NCBI GenBank assembly: GCA_958352855.1
Contig: CATWQE010000020.1
Coordinates: 1 to 45,242 of the forward strand
Direction of reading: 5' to 3'
Length of the DNA: 45,242 nt
From: an uncultured Bacillota bacterium
Lineage (GTDB): Bacteria; Bacillota; Clostridia; Lachnospirales; Lachnospiraceae
In this document: positions 1 to 7,096 of the stretch, in pieces
Position numbering within the stretch: the first letter of the stretch is position 1
Layout: every line of letters starts with the position of its first letter
Program-made: the position numbers and the translations under genes
Notes under the pieces: model-generated
Told to the model about the DNA's origin: nothing
The model's database searches: none
What the model saw: the letters and a program-made list of their open reading frames with translations, nothing else

Positions 1-1
1 G

Positions 2-31
2 TTGACACTATAATCTTCCTTACACTATAAT
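2..31 (+). promoter_or_regulatory. Consensus sigma-A-type promoter
   Basis: A perfect -35 TTGACA (2-7) and a perfect -10 TATAAT (26-31) are separated by 18 bp. It points into the YoeB remnant just downstream. It is unusually strong for a fragment of a toxin gene, so it may belong to whatever rearranged this end, or it may be coincidental in AT-rich DNA. Confidence 0.5.
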
Positions 32-177
32 ATAACTACAGAAAACTGGAACCTTTGTTAGGTGATTTGTCTGGATTTTGGAGCCGCAGAATTAATGAAA
101 AAGACCGTTTGGTTTACAAGATTGATGGACAGAACGTATATATTATTGCGTGCAGATATCATTATTCAGACCATTAA
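31..177 (+). pseudogene. yoeB: C-terminal remnant of a YoeB/Txe-family toxin
   Basis: The frame that opens after an in-frame stop at 28-30 encodes about 48 residues matching the C-terminal half of YoeB, a ribosome-dependent mRNA interferase of the RelE fold. The diagnostic stretch LSGFWSRRI, then RLVYKI, then IIACRYHY just before the stop are all present. In YoeB the C-terminal H-Y pair and the nearby Arg lie in the active site. The N-terminal half is missing: none of the three frames upstream continues the homology, no start codon with a ribosome-binding site is visible, and no YefM-type antitoxin lies in the window. The piece is most simply a decayed toxin-antitoxin module. A frameshifted gene whose 5' part lies outside the window is less likely, because all forward frames stop close by. 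Confidence 0.75.
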
Positions 178-191
178 TAAAAATTTCCCTA

Positions 192-220
192 TTGACAACC
201 CGCAGCTTATCGTATATTAT
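192..220 (+). promoter_or_regulatory. Promoter of the Mn2+ riboswitch / P-type ATPase transcript
   Basis: TTGACA (192-197) and TATTAT (215-220) are separated by exactly 17 bp. The predicted start near 227 coincides with the beginning of the riboswitch aptamer, which supports the assignment. Confidence 0.8.
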
Positions 221-225
221 TCTCT

Positions 226-365
226 TCAATGAAAGGGAGTAGCTGGCACCAAAAGGTGTTTGCGGCGTCGTCAATCTCGATGAGATTTTCTCATCCGTGT
301 CGTGATGAAACAGCGAGACTTTTATTGCATAGCAGACTGTGCAGTAAGGGTCTCGCTTTTTGCTT
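226..365 (+). promoter_or_regulatory. yybP-ykoY manganese riboswitch with intrinsic terminator
   Basis: The leader carries signatures of the yybP-ykoY RNA family (Rfam name): the GGGAGTAGCT segment near 235-244, the GCGGC..GTCGTCAA region, the TTTATTGCATAGC segment (320-333) and the closing AAGGGTCTCGC. An expression platform is visible: AGCGAGAC (312-319) pairs with GTCTCGCT (350-357) and is followed by a T tract. In characterised members Mn2+ binding favours read-through, so the downstream transporter is made when Mn2+ is high. The riboswitch ends about 60 nt before the ATPase start codon at 426, fitting its usual association with Mn2+/Ca2+ exporters. The family call rests on remembered consensus rather than a covariance-model search. 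Confidence 0.88.
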
Positions 366-425
366 TTATCTGCACATAAAAAGACCTTTACGAAGCACAA
401 TAAAATAAGGAATGGAGGAAAAACC

Positions 426-3032
426 ATGAAAGAGTATTATCAAATGTCAAGAACAGAAGCTCAGAAGTCTGTAAATGGCAGTACCCATCCTCTTAGCCAG
501 GACCAGATTAAGAAAAACCAGGAGAAATATGGTCCTAATGCATTAGTAGAGGAAAAGAAAAAATCCATACTTCAGATTTTTCTGGAGCAATACAAGGATT
601 TTCTGGTTATCATCCTGATTGCGGCAGCTATTGTTTCAGGGCTTCTTGGAGAGACAGAAAGTGCAATCGTTATTTTAGTGGTTATTACCATGAACGCTAT
701 TTTAGGTACGGTTCAGACCATTAAGGCAGAACAGTCCCTGGATAGCTTGAAAGCCATGTCGGCTCCTGAGGCAAAGGTATTTAGAAATGGCGATGTGATT
801 AAAGTACCATCTTCAGAAGTTACCATTGGTGATATTGTTATGCTGGAAGCCGGCGACTATGTTCCGGCAGACGGACGTATTCTGGAAAATGCCAGCCTGA
901 AGGTGGATGAGAGCGCTCTTACAGGAGAAAGCCTTGGTGTTGATAAGACAGAGGAAGAAATCAGCGGCGAAGTACCTCTTGGAGACAGAACTAATATGGT
1001 TTACTCAGGAAGCTTTGTTTCTTATGGACGCGGCTCCTTCCTGGTAACTGCAATCGGCATGGAAACAGAAGTGGGGAAAATTGCCAAGCTTCTGAAAAGT
1101 ACATCGGAAAAGAAAACACCGCTGCAGATGAACCTGGATAACTTTGGACGCAAACTTTCTATTTTGATTTTGGTATTCTGCGCGATTTTGTTTGGTATCA
1201 GTGTGTTCAGAGGGGAATCTATTGGAGATGCTTTCCTCTTTGCAGTGGCATTGGCAGTTGCAGCTATCCCGGAAGCATTAAGTTCTATTGTAACCATTGT
1301 GCTGTCCTTTGGTACTCAGAAAATGGCAAAAGAACATGCCATTGTCCGTAAACTGCAGGCAGTGGAAGGTCTGGGAAGCGTATCTATCATTTGTTCTGAT
1401 AAGACAGGTACTTTGACACAGAACAAAATGACAGTGGAGTATTATTATGTAGAAGGAAAAGAAATTCCGGCAGAATCTATTGATTTAGGAGATAAAGCTC
1501 AGAAACAGCTTCTGCGCCACAGTATTTTGTGTAATGACTCTACCAATAAAAATGGTGAAGAAATCGGTGATCCTACAGAAACAGCCCTGATTAACCAGGG
1601 AGATAAGCTGGGAGTTCCGGCAGAAACAGTAAGGGAAAAATACCCGCGCTTCAGTGAAGTTCCTTTTGACAGTGACAGAAAACTTATGTCAACTCTGCAC
1701 AATTTAAAAGGTGTTTCCACCATGGTGACCAAAGGTGCAGTAGATGTGCTGCTGGGAAGAGTAACTACCATTCAAAAAGACGGAGTACCACAGCCTGTTA
1801 CTCAGCAGGACATTCAGGAAATCGAGGAGCAGAACCAGAAGTTTTCCAGAAACGGTCTTCGTGTACTGGCATTTGCCTATAAGAGTGTGCCGGAAGGAAC
1901 CGCTCTTAGTATAGAAGATGAAAATGATATGACTTTCCTGGGACTGATTGCTATGATGGATCCGCCAAGGGAAGAGTCCAAAGATGCTGTTGCAGAGTGT
2001 ATTAAAGCAGGAATCAAGCCCATTATGATTACGGGTGACCATAAGGTAACTGCAGCGGCAATTGCCAAGAGAATTGGTATTTTAAAGGATGAATCTGAAG
2101 CCTGTGAAGGCGCTGTTATTGAAAATATGTCTGATGAAGAGCTTCAGAAATTCGTGGAAGGCATTTCTGTTTATGCCAGGGTTTCGCCGGAGCATAAAAT
2201 CCGAATTGTCAAAGCATGGCAGGATAAAGGAAATATTGTTTCCATGACCGGTGACGGCGTCAATGATGCGCCGGCTCTGAAACAGGCAGATATTGGTGTT
2301 GCTATGGGAATCACAGGAACAGAGGTTTCTAAGGATGCGGCATCTATGATTTTGACAGACGATAACTTTGCAACCATTGTAAAAGCAGTAGAAAACGGAC
2401 GTAATGTATATCGCAATATTAAAAGCGCCATTCAGTTCCTGCTGTCTGGTAACTTTGCGGGAATCCTGGCTGTTTTGTATGCATCTATTGCAAATTTGCC
2501 GGTACCGTTTGCTCCGGTTCACCTGTTGTTTATTAACCTGCTGACTGACAGTTTACCAGCCATTGCTTTAGGTCTGGAACCGCACACAAAGGCTGTTATG
2601 AATGAAAAACCAAGACCAATGAATGAATCCATTCTCACCAAAAACTTCCTGTCCAAGATTGGAATTGAAGGTTTTGTGATTGCTGTTATGACTATGATAG
2701 GATTTTATATTGGTTACCAGGAAAGCCCGCTTCTGGCTTCTACGCTGGCATTTGGTACTTTGTGTACTTCACGTCTGGTACATGGTTTTAACTGTAAATC
2801 CGATGCGCCGGTACTTTTTACAAAGAGATTTTTCAACAATAAATATCTGGCAGGCGCTTTTGGCCTTGGACTTCTTCTGATTACAGCAGTTATGATGATT
2901 CCGGGACTGCACAGCATCTTCCAGGTACAGACTTTAAATATTACACAGTTGTTCATTATGTATGGTTTGGCTCTTGCCAATCTTCCGATTATTCAGTTTA
3001 TTAAATGGATTCGCAAGAAAATCGGGAAATAA
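426..3032 (+). CDS. P-type (P2A) cation-transporting ATPase, probable Mn2+/Ca2+ exporter
   Basis: The product is an 868-aa integral-membrane pump of the SERCA/PMR1-like P2A family. In order it shows an N-terminal cation-ATPase domain, the actuator loop TGES (from residue 166), the M4 ion-binding motif VAAIPEAL, the phosphorylation motif SDKTGTLT (Asp near residue 325), and the hinge TGDGVNDAPAL near residue 609, with further membrane helices in the C-terminal third. The start at 426 is chosen because GGAGG lies just upstream; an in-frame ATG at 360 falls inside the riboswitch terminator. The PEAL form of M4 and the yybP-ykoY leader together favour export of Mn2+ and/or Ca2+, as known for pneumococcal and lactococcal pumps under the same riboswitch. 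The ion specificity is an inference. The gene is intact and of normal length. Confidence 0.93.
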   Translation: MKEYYQMSRTEAQKSVNGSTHPLSQDQIKKNQEKYGPNALVEEKKKSILQIFLEQYKDFLVIILIAAAIVSGLLGETESAIVILVVITMNAILGTVQTIKAEQSLDSLKAMSAPEAKVFRNGDVIKVPSSEVTIGDIVMLEAGDYVPADGRILENASLKVDESALTGESLGVDKTEEEISGEVPLGDRTNMVYSGSFVSYGRGSFLVTAIGMETEVGKIAKLLKSTSEKKTPLQMNLDNFGRKLSILILVFCAILFGISVFRGESIGDAFLFAVALAVAAIPEALSSIVTIVLSFGTQKMAKEHAIVRKLQAVEGLGSVSIICSDKTGTLTQNKMTVEYYYVEGKEIPAESIDLGDKAQKQLLRHSILCNDSTNKNGEEIGDPTETALINQGDKLGVPAETVREKYPRFSEVPFDSDRKLMSTLHNLKGVSTMVTKGAVDVLLGRVTTIQKDGVPQPVTQQDIQEIEEQNQKFSRNGLRVLAFAYKSVPEGTALSIEDENDMTFLGLIAMMDPPREESKDAVAECIKAGIKPIMITGDHKVTAAAIAKRIGILKDESEACEGAVIENMSDEELQKFVEGISVYARVSPEHKIRIVKAWQDKGNIVSMTGDGVNDAPALKQADIGVAMGITGTEVSKDAASMILTDDNFATIVKAVENGRNVYRNIKSAIQFLLSGNFAGILAVLYASIANLPVPFAPVHLLFINLLTDSLPAIALGLEPHTKAVMNEKPRPMNESILTKNFLSKIGIEGFVIAVMTMIGFYIGYQESPLLASTLAFGTLCTSRLVHGFNCKSDAPVLFTKRFFNNKYLAGAFGLGLLLITAVMMIPGLHSIFQVQTLNITQLFIMYGLALANLPIIQFIKWIRKKIGK

Positions 3033-3052
3033 AAAGTGCCAGGGAGGTATGA

Positions 3053-4186
3053 ATGGACTTAAATAAAAAAAATATGAAGAATTGGATGCTTCTGATAGTC
3101 TTTGCAGTGCTGGTTTATGGCGTTGTGCAGAGGATTGAAATTCTGGCAGCAGGCTTTGCCTTTCTTTACAGCATTATTATGCCCTTTGTCCTGGGAGGCG
3201 CTATGGCGTTTATTCTGAATATTCCCATGCATTTTCTGGAAAAGAGGCTGTTTCGTAAGGCAAAAAAACGGAAATTTGTAAGACCTGCGTGTCTGGTACT
3301 TTCCATTTTATTTGTGGTGGCTGTGATACAGATTGTGCTGCTTGTGGTGCTTCCGGAAGTAGCCACTACCTTTGCCAGCATTAGCAAAAATATCGAGGCT
3401 TTTCTTCCTCATGTGCAAGAGTGGGCCATGAATACCTTCCCGGACAGTGAACAGATGGCGGCATGGATTCAGAGTCTGGAATTTAACTGGGATAAGATTA
3501 TTCAGACAGCGGTAGATTTCCTGAGAAACGGGGCAAGCAATGTATTAAGCTCTACGTTTACAGTGGCAAGAACAGTTATTAATTCTCTTATGAATTTCTG
3601 TGTGGCCTTTGTTTTTGCCTGCTATATTTTGCTGCAGAAGGAGAAGCTGTTTGTCCAGGTGAAGAAAGTGCTGTATGCTTTCCTGCCACAAAAGGCAGTA
3701 AAGAAAACATTGGAAGTAGCTTCTTTAAGCTATAAGACCTTTTCTAATTTTGTTACAGGGCAGTGTACAGAGGCAGTAATCTTAGGAACTATGTTTTTTG
3801 TAACCATGAGTATTTTGAGATTCCCCTATGCTTTGCTGGTAGGTGTGGTGATTGCATTTACAGCTTTGATTCCTATTTTCGGCGCTTTTATCGGATGTGT
3901 TCTGGGGACCTTTTTGATTTTGGTATCCAACCCCATGCAGGCTATTGGATTTGTTATTTTATTCCTGGTTTTGCAGCAGGTGGAGGGAAACCTGATTTAT
4001 CCTCATGTAGTAGGAGGTTCTGTTGGGCTTCCTTCTATCTGGGTGCTGGTGGCAGTAACTGTGGGTGGAAGTCTCATGGGTGTTGTGGGAATGTTGATTT
4101 TCATTCCATTATCTTCTGTGATTTATGCGTTGTTTAGAGAATTTGTACATAAGAGACTAAAGGAGAGAAATATCCATGATATTTGA
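3053..4186 (+). CDS. AI-2E family transporter (UPF0118 / YtvI-like permease)
   Basis: The 377-aa product is a polytopic membrane protein with about eight hydrophobic segments. Paired N-terminal helices are followed by a polar stretch, then a dense C-terminal membrane cluster containing FVTGQCTEAVILG and LVLQQVEGNLIYPHVVGGSVGLP, which is characteristic of the AI-2E/UPF0118 family. Members include TqsA-like exporters, Na+/H+ antiporters and the sporulation protein YtvI, so the substrate cannot be named. A GGGAGG ribosome-binding site stands about 5 nt before the ATG. The gene begins 20 nt after the ATPase stop and its 3' end overlaps tatD by 11 nt, so the three genes are probably one transcript. 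Confidence 0.88.
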   Translation: MDLNKKNMKNWMLLIVFAVLVYGVVQRIEILAAGFAFLYSIIMPFVLGGAMAFILNIPMHFLEKRLFRKAKKRKFVRPACLVLSILFVVAVIQIVLLVVLPEVATTFASISKNIEAFLPHVQEWAMNTFPDSEQMAAWIQSLEFNWDKIIQTAVDFLRNGASNVLSSTFTVARTVINSLMNFCVAFVFACYILLQKEKLFVQVKKVLYAFLPQKAVKKTLEVASLSYKTFSNFVTGQCTEAVILGTMFFVTMSILRFPYALLVGVVIAFTALIPIFGAFIGCVLGTFLILVSNPMQAIGFVILFLVLQQVEGNLIYPHVVGGSVGLPSIWVLVAVTVGGSLMGVVGMLIFIPLSSVIYALFREFVHKRLKERNIHDI

Positions 4187-4940
4187 GACACACGCCCATT
4201 ATGATGACCAGGCTTTTGACCAGGACAGAGATAAACTTCTTCGTTCCATGAAGGGGAATGGAATCGAAACCATTGTAAATGTAGGCGCATCTTTTCGTGG
4301 TGTGGAAGATACAGTGAAATTGATGGAGCAGTATCCCTTTGTGTATGGAGCAGTTGGTATTCATCCAGACGAGGTGGGAGATTTGGATGAAGAAAAAATG
4401 GAGATACTGTGCAGGTATTGTCATTTGCCGAAAACTGTTGCAGTGGGAGAGATTGGACTGGATTATTACTGGGATAAGGAAAATCATGATACACAGAAAA
4501 AGTGGTTTGTGCGTCAGATGGACCTTGCCAAAGAAACAGACCTTCCTATTATTGTCCACAGCAGAGATGCGGCAAAGGATACCCTGGAGCTTATGAAGGC
4601 TGAGCGGGCAGACTGTTTAAGAGGTGTGATTCACTGCTATTCTTATTCCAAAGAACATGCCAGAGAATATATGAATATGGGATATTATCTTGGAATCGGC
4701 GGTGTGGTTACTTTTAAAAATGCAAAGAGGCTAAAAGAAGTAGTAGAGTATGCGCCTTTGGATTATCTGCTTTTGGAAACAGACTCTCCCTATCTGGCGC
4801 CGGAGCCACACAGAGGTGAGAGAAATTGTTCCTCTTATCTGAAGTATGTGGCTCAGACCATTGCAGAAATTAAGGGAGTGTCCTATGAAGAGGTGGTTGA
4901 CATAACCAGGAGAAACGCAAAAATCTTGTTTGGAATTTAG
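4176..4940 (+). CDS. tatD: TatD family metal-dependent hydrolase (DNase)
   Basis: The 254-aa product has the TatD/YcfH TIM-barrel signatures: the N-terminal metal site THAHYDDQAF (variant of HxHxD), the central Glu in VGEIGLDYYW, HSRDA, HCYS, and the C-terminal ETDSPYLAPEPHRG. TatD enzymes are Mg2+-dependent 3'-5' exonucleases/DNases acting in the cytoplasm. The length is normal. The start overlaps the end of the transporter gene by 11 nt with an AAAGGAGAG ribosome-binding site inside that gene, so translation is probably coupled. Nothing unusual is seen. Confidence 0.93.
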   Translation: MIFETHAHYDDQAFDQDRDKLLRSMKGNGIETIVNVGASFRGVEDTVKLMEQYPFVYGAVGIHPDEVGDLDEEKMEILCRYCHLPKTVAVGEIGLDYYWDKENHDTQKKWFVRQMDLAKETDLPIIVHSRDAAKDTLELMKAERADCLRGVIHCYSYSKEHAREYMNMGYYLGIGGVVTFKNAKRLKEVVEYAPLDYLLLETDSPYLAPEPHRGERNCSSYLKYVAQTIAEIKGVSYEEVVDITRRNAKILFGI

Positions 4941-4973
4941 GAAAATTTAATACTCTTTTCTTTGTATCTGTGC

Positions 4974-4979
4974 TATAAT
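4974..4979 (+). promoter_or_regulatory. Extended -10 element after tatD
   Basis: TGCTATAAT gives a perfect TATAAT (4974-4979) with an extended TGn, but no good -35 is visible. It could drive a transcript across 5007-5340. Weak call. Confidence 0.35.
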
Positions 4980-5006
4980 CATTATCATAAACAAATCTAG
5001 AAAAAT

Positions 5007-5036
5007 CCCAGGGGATTTCTTCAAAATTCCCTGGGG
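5007..5036. terminator. Stem-loop after tatD
   Basis: CCCAGGG-GATTT pairs with AAATTC-CCTGGG around a short loop. On the plus strand it is followed by GGAAAAAC, not a T tract. On the minus strand it is followed by ATTTTTC, which makes a better terminator in that direction. It may end tatD transcription or act bidirectionally. Confidence 0.5.
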
Positions 5037-5058
5037 AAAAACAATTCATTATTCATTA

Positions 5059-5083
5059 GGTCGGTTCAGACCAAGATTCAGGA
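5059..5083 (+). repeat. 25-bp direct repeat, copy 1
   Basis: This 25-bp segment starts GGTCGGTTCAGACC and ends GATTCAGGA. It is repeated exactly at 5436-5460. It contains a small dyad (GGTC...GACC). The two copies bracket the 59-aa gene. Confidence 0.9.
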
Positions 5084-5101
5084 ATTTTAATGTTAAGTGT
5101 A

Positions 5102-5131
5102 TTACAAATGTGTTTTTTATGATACTATAAA
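5102..5131 (+). promoter_or_regulatory. Candidate promoter of the 59-aa gene
   Basis: TTACAA (5102-5107) and TATAAA (5126-5131) are separated by 18 bp and lie about 30 nt before the start codon at 5160, leaving just enough leader for the AGAGGAGG ribosome-binding site. Confidence 0.45.
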
Positions 5132-5159
5132 GGGGGGAGAGCAGAGAGGAGGCTTTACT

Positions 5160-5339
5160 ATGATCAGGACCTTTACTATTAAGCCGGGACAAAGTCCAAC
5201 AAGGGAACAGTTTCAAGAAGTAGAATATGCCAAAAAGCATCCTATTGCTTTTGATGAAGAATGCGAGGAACTGTCACCAGAGATGATAGAAACATTTAAA
5301 GTATCTATAGGCCGGCAGAACCGTAGAAAAAAAGCATAG
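5160..5339 (+). CDS. Small hypothetical protein (59 aa)
   Basis: The product is a 59-aa soluble, charged protein starting MIRTFTIKPGQSP and ending in a basic tail (RQNRRKKA). The ATG at 5160 is preferred because AGAGGAGG lies 7 nt upstream; the longer in-frame reading from 5097 has none. I do not recognise a domain with certainty. The central part (AKKHPIAFDEECEELSPEMIETF) resembles short Clostridial proteins that I recall near toxin-antitoxin genes, but no partner toxin is adjacent, so this is only a guess. The gene stands alone between a stem-loop and a second hairpin at 5348-5404, and is bracketed by two copies of a 25-bp direct repeat, which suggests an independently acquired cassette. 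Confidence 0.7.
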   Translation: MIRTFTIKPGQSPTREQFQEVEYAKKHPIAFDEECEELSPEMIETFKVSIGRQNRRKKA

Positions 5340-5347
5340 ATAGAAAT

Positions 5348-5404
5348 AAGGCTGCATGAAGCGGATAAGATAATATGTTCCTATGCGTTTCATGCAGCAG
5401 CCTT
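5348..5404. terminator. Convergent bidirectional terminator hairpin
   Basis: AAGGCTGC-ATGAA (5348-5360) pairs with TTCATGCAG-CAGCCTT (5389-5404), with a small bulge and a loop of about 27 nt. It lies between the convergent 59-aa gene and the minus-strand regulator. Neither side has a long T tract, so efficiency is uncertain. Confidence 0.6.
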
Positions 5405-5435
5405 AGAAAATATTGATTCAATTCTTAACAAATCC

Positions 5436-5460
5436 GGTCGGTTCAGACCAAGATTCAGGA
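5436..5460 (+). repeat. 25-bp direct repeat, copy 2
   Basis: Exact second copy of the repeat at 5059-5083, offset by 377 bp and in the same orientation. It ends 4 nt from the stop codon of the minus-strand regulator. Confidence 0.9.
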
Positions 5461-5464
5461 AAAG

Positions 5465-6916
5465 CTATAATTTTTTATGTTGAATTAAGTTTTGTAAAAA
5501 CTGTATGGTTTCTTCTTTGGTTTCCAGCAGTTCATTTTCTTCCAGTGATGATGCAAAGTCATAGAAAGATGCCAGAAGATTTTGCTCTTTTAACAGAATA
5601 TAAGATAACTCTGTGGATTGTCCGGAAAACATGAGATATCCATAGTTTACGGTAATGGATATGTTCAGGTTCAGAGGGAACTTTTCCAGAGAACCTTTTA
5701 GAAGGCGAATGTCATGAGCGCTTTCCACCTGCTCGCAGAACTTTTTCAGTAGTTTAACCCGGTCTTCATATTCAAAAGGCTTGCACAAGCCTCTTGGAAT
5801 TTCGTGGAGATATCCGGTCATAAGAAAATGCGTGGCGCCCTCCCGGGTAAAGTATGTATGGGTAGCTGCTTTACTGAGAGTATCTGCATATTGGATTAAC
5901 TCTTGTATAAAAATATCTCTGGATGGCAGAGACTCTTCAAGATATTTGTCCATGAGTTCCCGAGTAAAAAGAGGAACAAGACAGGGTTCGGCACTTAATC
6001 CATAAGCGTTTGAAGAATCTTTATAAATCATGGCAAAATTCTTTAAATGCAGATTCAGGATAGAGTGGAAGGTGGCTGTTAAAGGGCTGGTATTCATGAG
6101 TATTTTCTGGAAACGTCTTTGGAATAAAGCAATGGTTTCCGGTTCCTGTATTAAAACGCCTTCCTTTAAATCACTGGAACACAGGATTGCTGCTGAATCT
6201 GTCAGGAACATGCAGGGAAGAAAGTTCAGGTTATTAAAATGAGAATTAACATTGTCATAATAATAATAGGGTTCATAGACAACGGATTTCTCATAAAAAG
6301 GGATGAGCTTCTTCAGGCATTGTATATTGTAGTTGTGCTGGGAACGAATATAGCTCTTTCTGTTATTAATGCACAAAATATGCTGGATATGCATATTGGT
6401 GTTTTGGTGCGGAAGAGAAGCGGCAAGGTTTAGTCCTTCTAAATGTTCGGGCTGCGCCAGAATGGAAAGTGTACTCTGGGGCTTTGTCTGCATCTGGATA
6501 ATTATGAAGCTTAGAGCAGCCACAATTTGAAGCTGACTGGACAGTGCAGAAGTCCCTTTTTCTGCCACTGAGAAGTTAAAATCAAAGGTAGAAGAAGGGC
6601 AATCTGATAAAAAAGAAGATTCACTTCTTACATCTGCAAAACTTAACAGGAATTCCAGCACATTTTTCCGGCTGTAATAGGTTTCCCATCCGACTTTGGA
6701 GAGGAGATAGGCCTGTATCAGTTCCTGGGTTTCCAGAGGATTCAGATTCATAAAGGAGGCCAGTTTTTTAACCAGAGCCTTAGAAGAAGGGGAACGTTTA
6801 CCATTAATGAGTTTATACATGGTAGAACGGTCTAATTCACAATAAGCTGTGAGCGCGCTGACATTCACATCGCGGGTTTTAATAAACAAAGATAATAAAT
6901 CAGAAAATTCAGACAT
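5465..6916 (-). CDS. Helix-turn-helix regulator with large C-terminal sensor-like region (483 aa)
   Basis: The N-terminal ~75 residues form an XRE/Cro-like helix-turn-helix, with a recognition segment around STMYKLINGKRSPSSKAL. The remaining ~400 residues are mainly helical and match no family I can name, with no membrane segment or signal peptide. The ATG at 6914-6916 follows an AAGGAG site and a good promoter on the minus strand. The gene is transcribed away from the secretion locus and shares its 180-bp upstream region, the classic arrangement for a local regulator, so control of the 7097 operon is likely but inferred. The bulk suggests a cytoplasmic ligand- or protein-binding sensor. It is intact. 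Confidence 0.85.
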   Translation of the reverse strand: MSEFSDLLSLFIKTRDVNVSALTAYCELDRSTMYKLINGKRSPSSKALVKKLASFMNLNPLETQELIQAYLLSKVGWETYYSRKNVLEFLLSFADVRSESSFLSDCPSSTFDFNFSVAEKGTSALSSQLQIVAALSFIIIQMQTKPQSTLSILAQPEHLEGLNLAASLPHQNTNMHIQHILCINNRKSYIRSQHNYNIQCLKKLIPFYEKSVVYEPYYYYDNVNSHFNNLNFLPCMFLTDSAAILCSSDLKEGVLIQEPETIALFQRRFQKILMNTSPLTATFHSILNLHLKNFAMIYKDSSNAYGLSAEPCLVPLFTRELMDKYLEESLPSRDIFIQELIQYADTLSKAATHTYFTREGATHFLMTGYLHEIPRGLCKPFEYEDRVKLLKKFCEQVESAHDIRLLKGSLEKFPLNLNISITVNYGYLMFSGQSTELSYILLKEQNLLASFYDFASSLEENELLETKEETIQFLQNLIQHKKL

Positions 6917-6941
6917 ATATCATAACTCCTTTTATACAACT

Positions 6942-6970
6942 ATGATAATAGACTATTAAAAATATGTCGA
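6942..6970 (-). promoter_or_regulatory. Promoter of the HTH regulator
   Basis: On the minus strand TCGACA (6970-6965) and TATCAT (6947-6942) are separated by 17 bp, about 25 nt upstream of the start codon at 6916. Confidence 0.65.
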
Positions 6971-7096
6971 AAAGTAAAGAATATTAGGAGAAAAAGTCTG
7001 TCCACAAATTTTGCCACATGTTGTAGATATATAAAAAAAGTATAAAATTATTACAGAAATGCTTTATAAAAAATATATACAACAGGAGGAAAAGGC
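6971..7096 (+). promoter_or_regulatory. AT-rich control region upstream of the secretion/signalling locus
   Basis: This stretch holds the presumed promoter of the 7097 operon. Candidate elements are TTGTAG (7021-7026) with TAAAAT (7043-7048), spacer 16, or TTGCCA at 7011-7016 with a poorer -10. No single choice is compelling. The AGGAGG site lies at 7083-7088. A binding site for the divergent regulator is expected here, but I cannot identify one. Confidence 0.4.

Noticed and set aside
3763..4137. 124-aa plus-strand frame inside the AI-2E-family gene
   Set aside because: It is a shifted reading of a well-supported membrane protein, without a ribosome-binding site.
5413..6433. Plus-strand frames (5413-5634, 5781-6005, 6030-6242, 6239-6433) opposite the HTH regulator
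   Set aside because: They are short and lack start signals, and the minus-strand 483-aa frame has a promoter, a ribosome-binding site and a clear DNA-binding domain.
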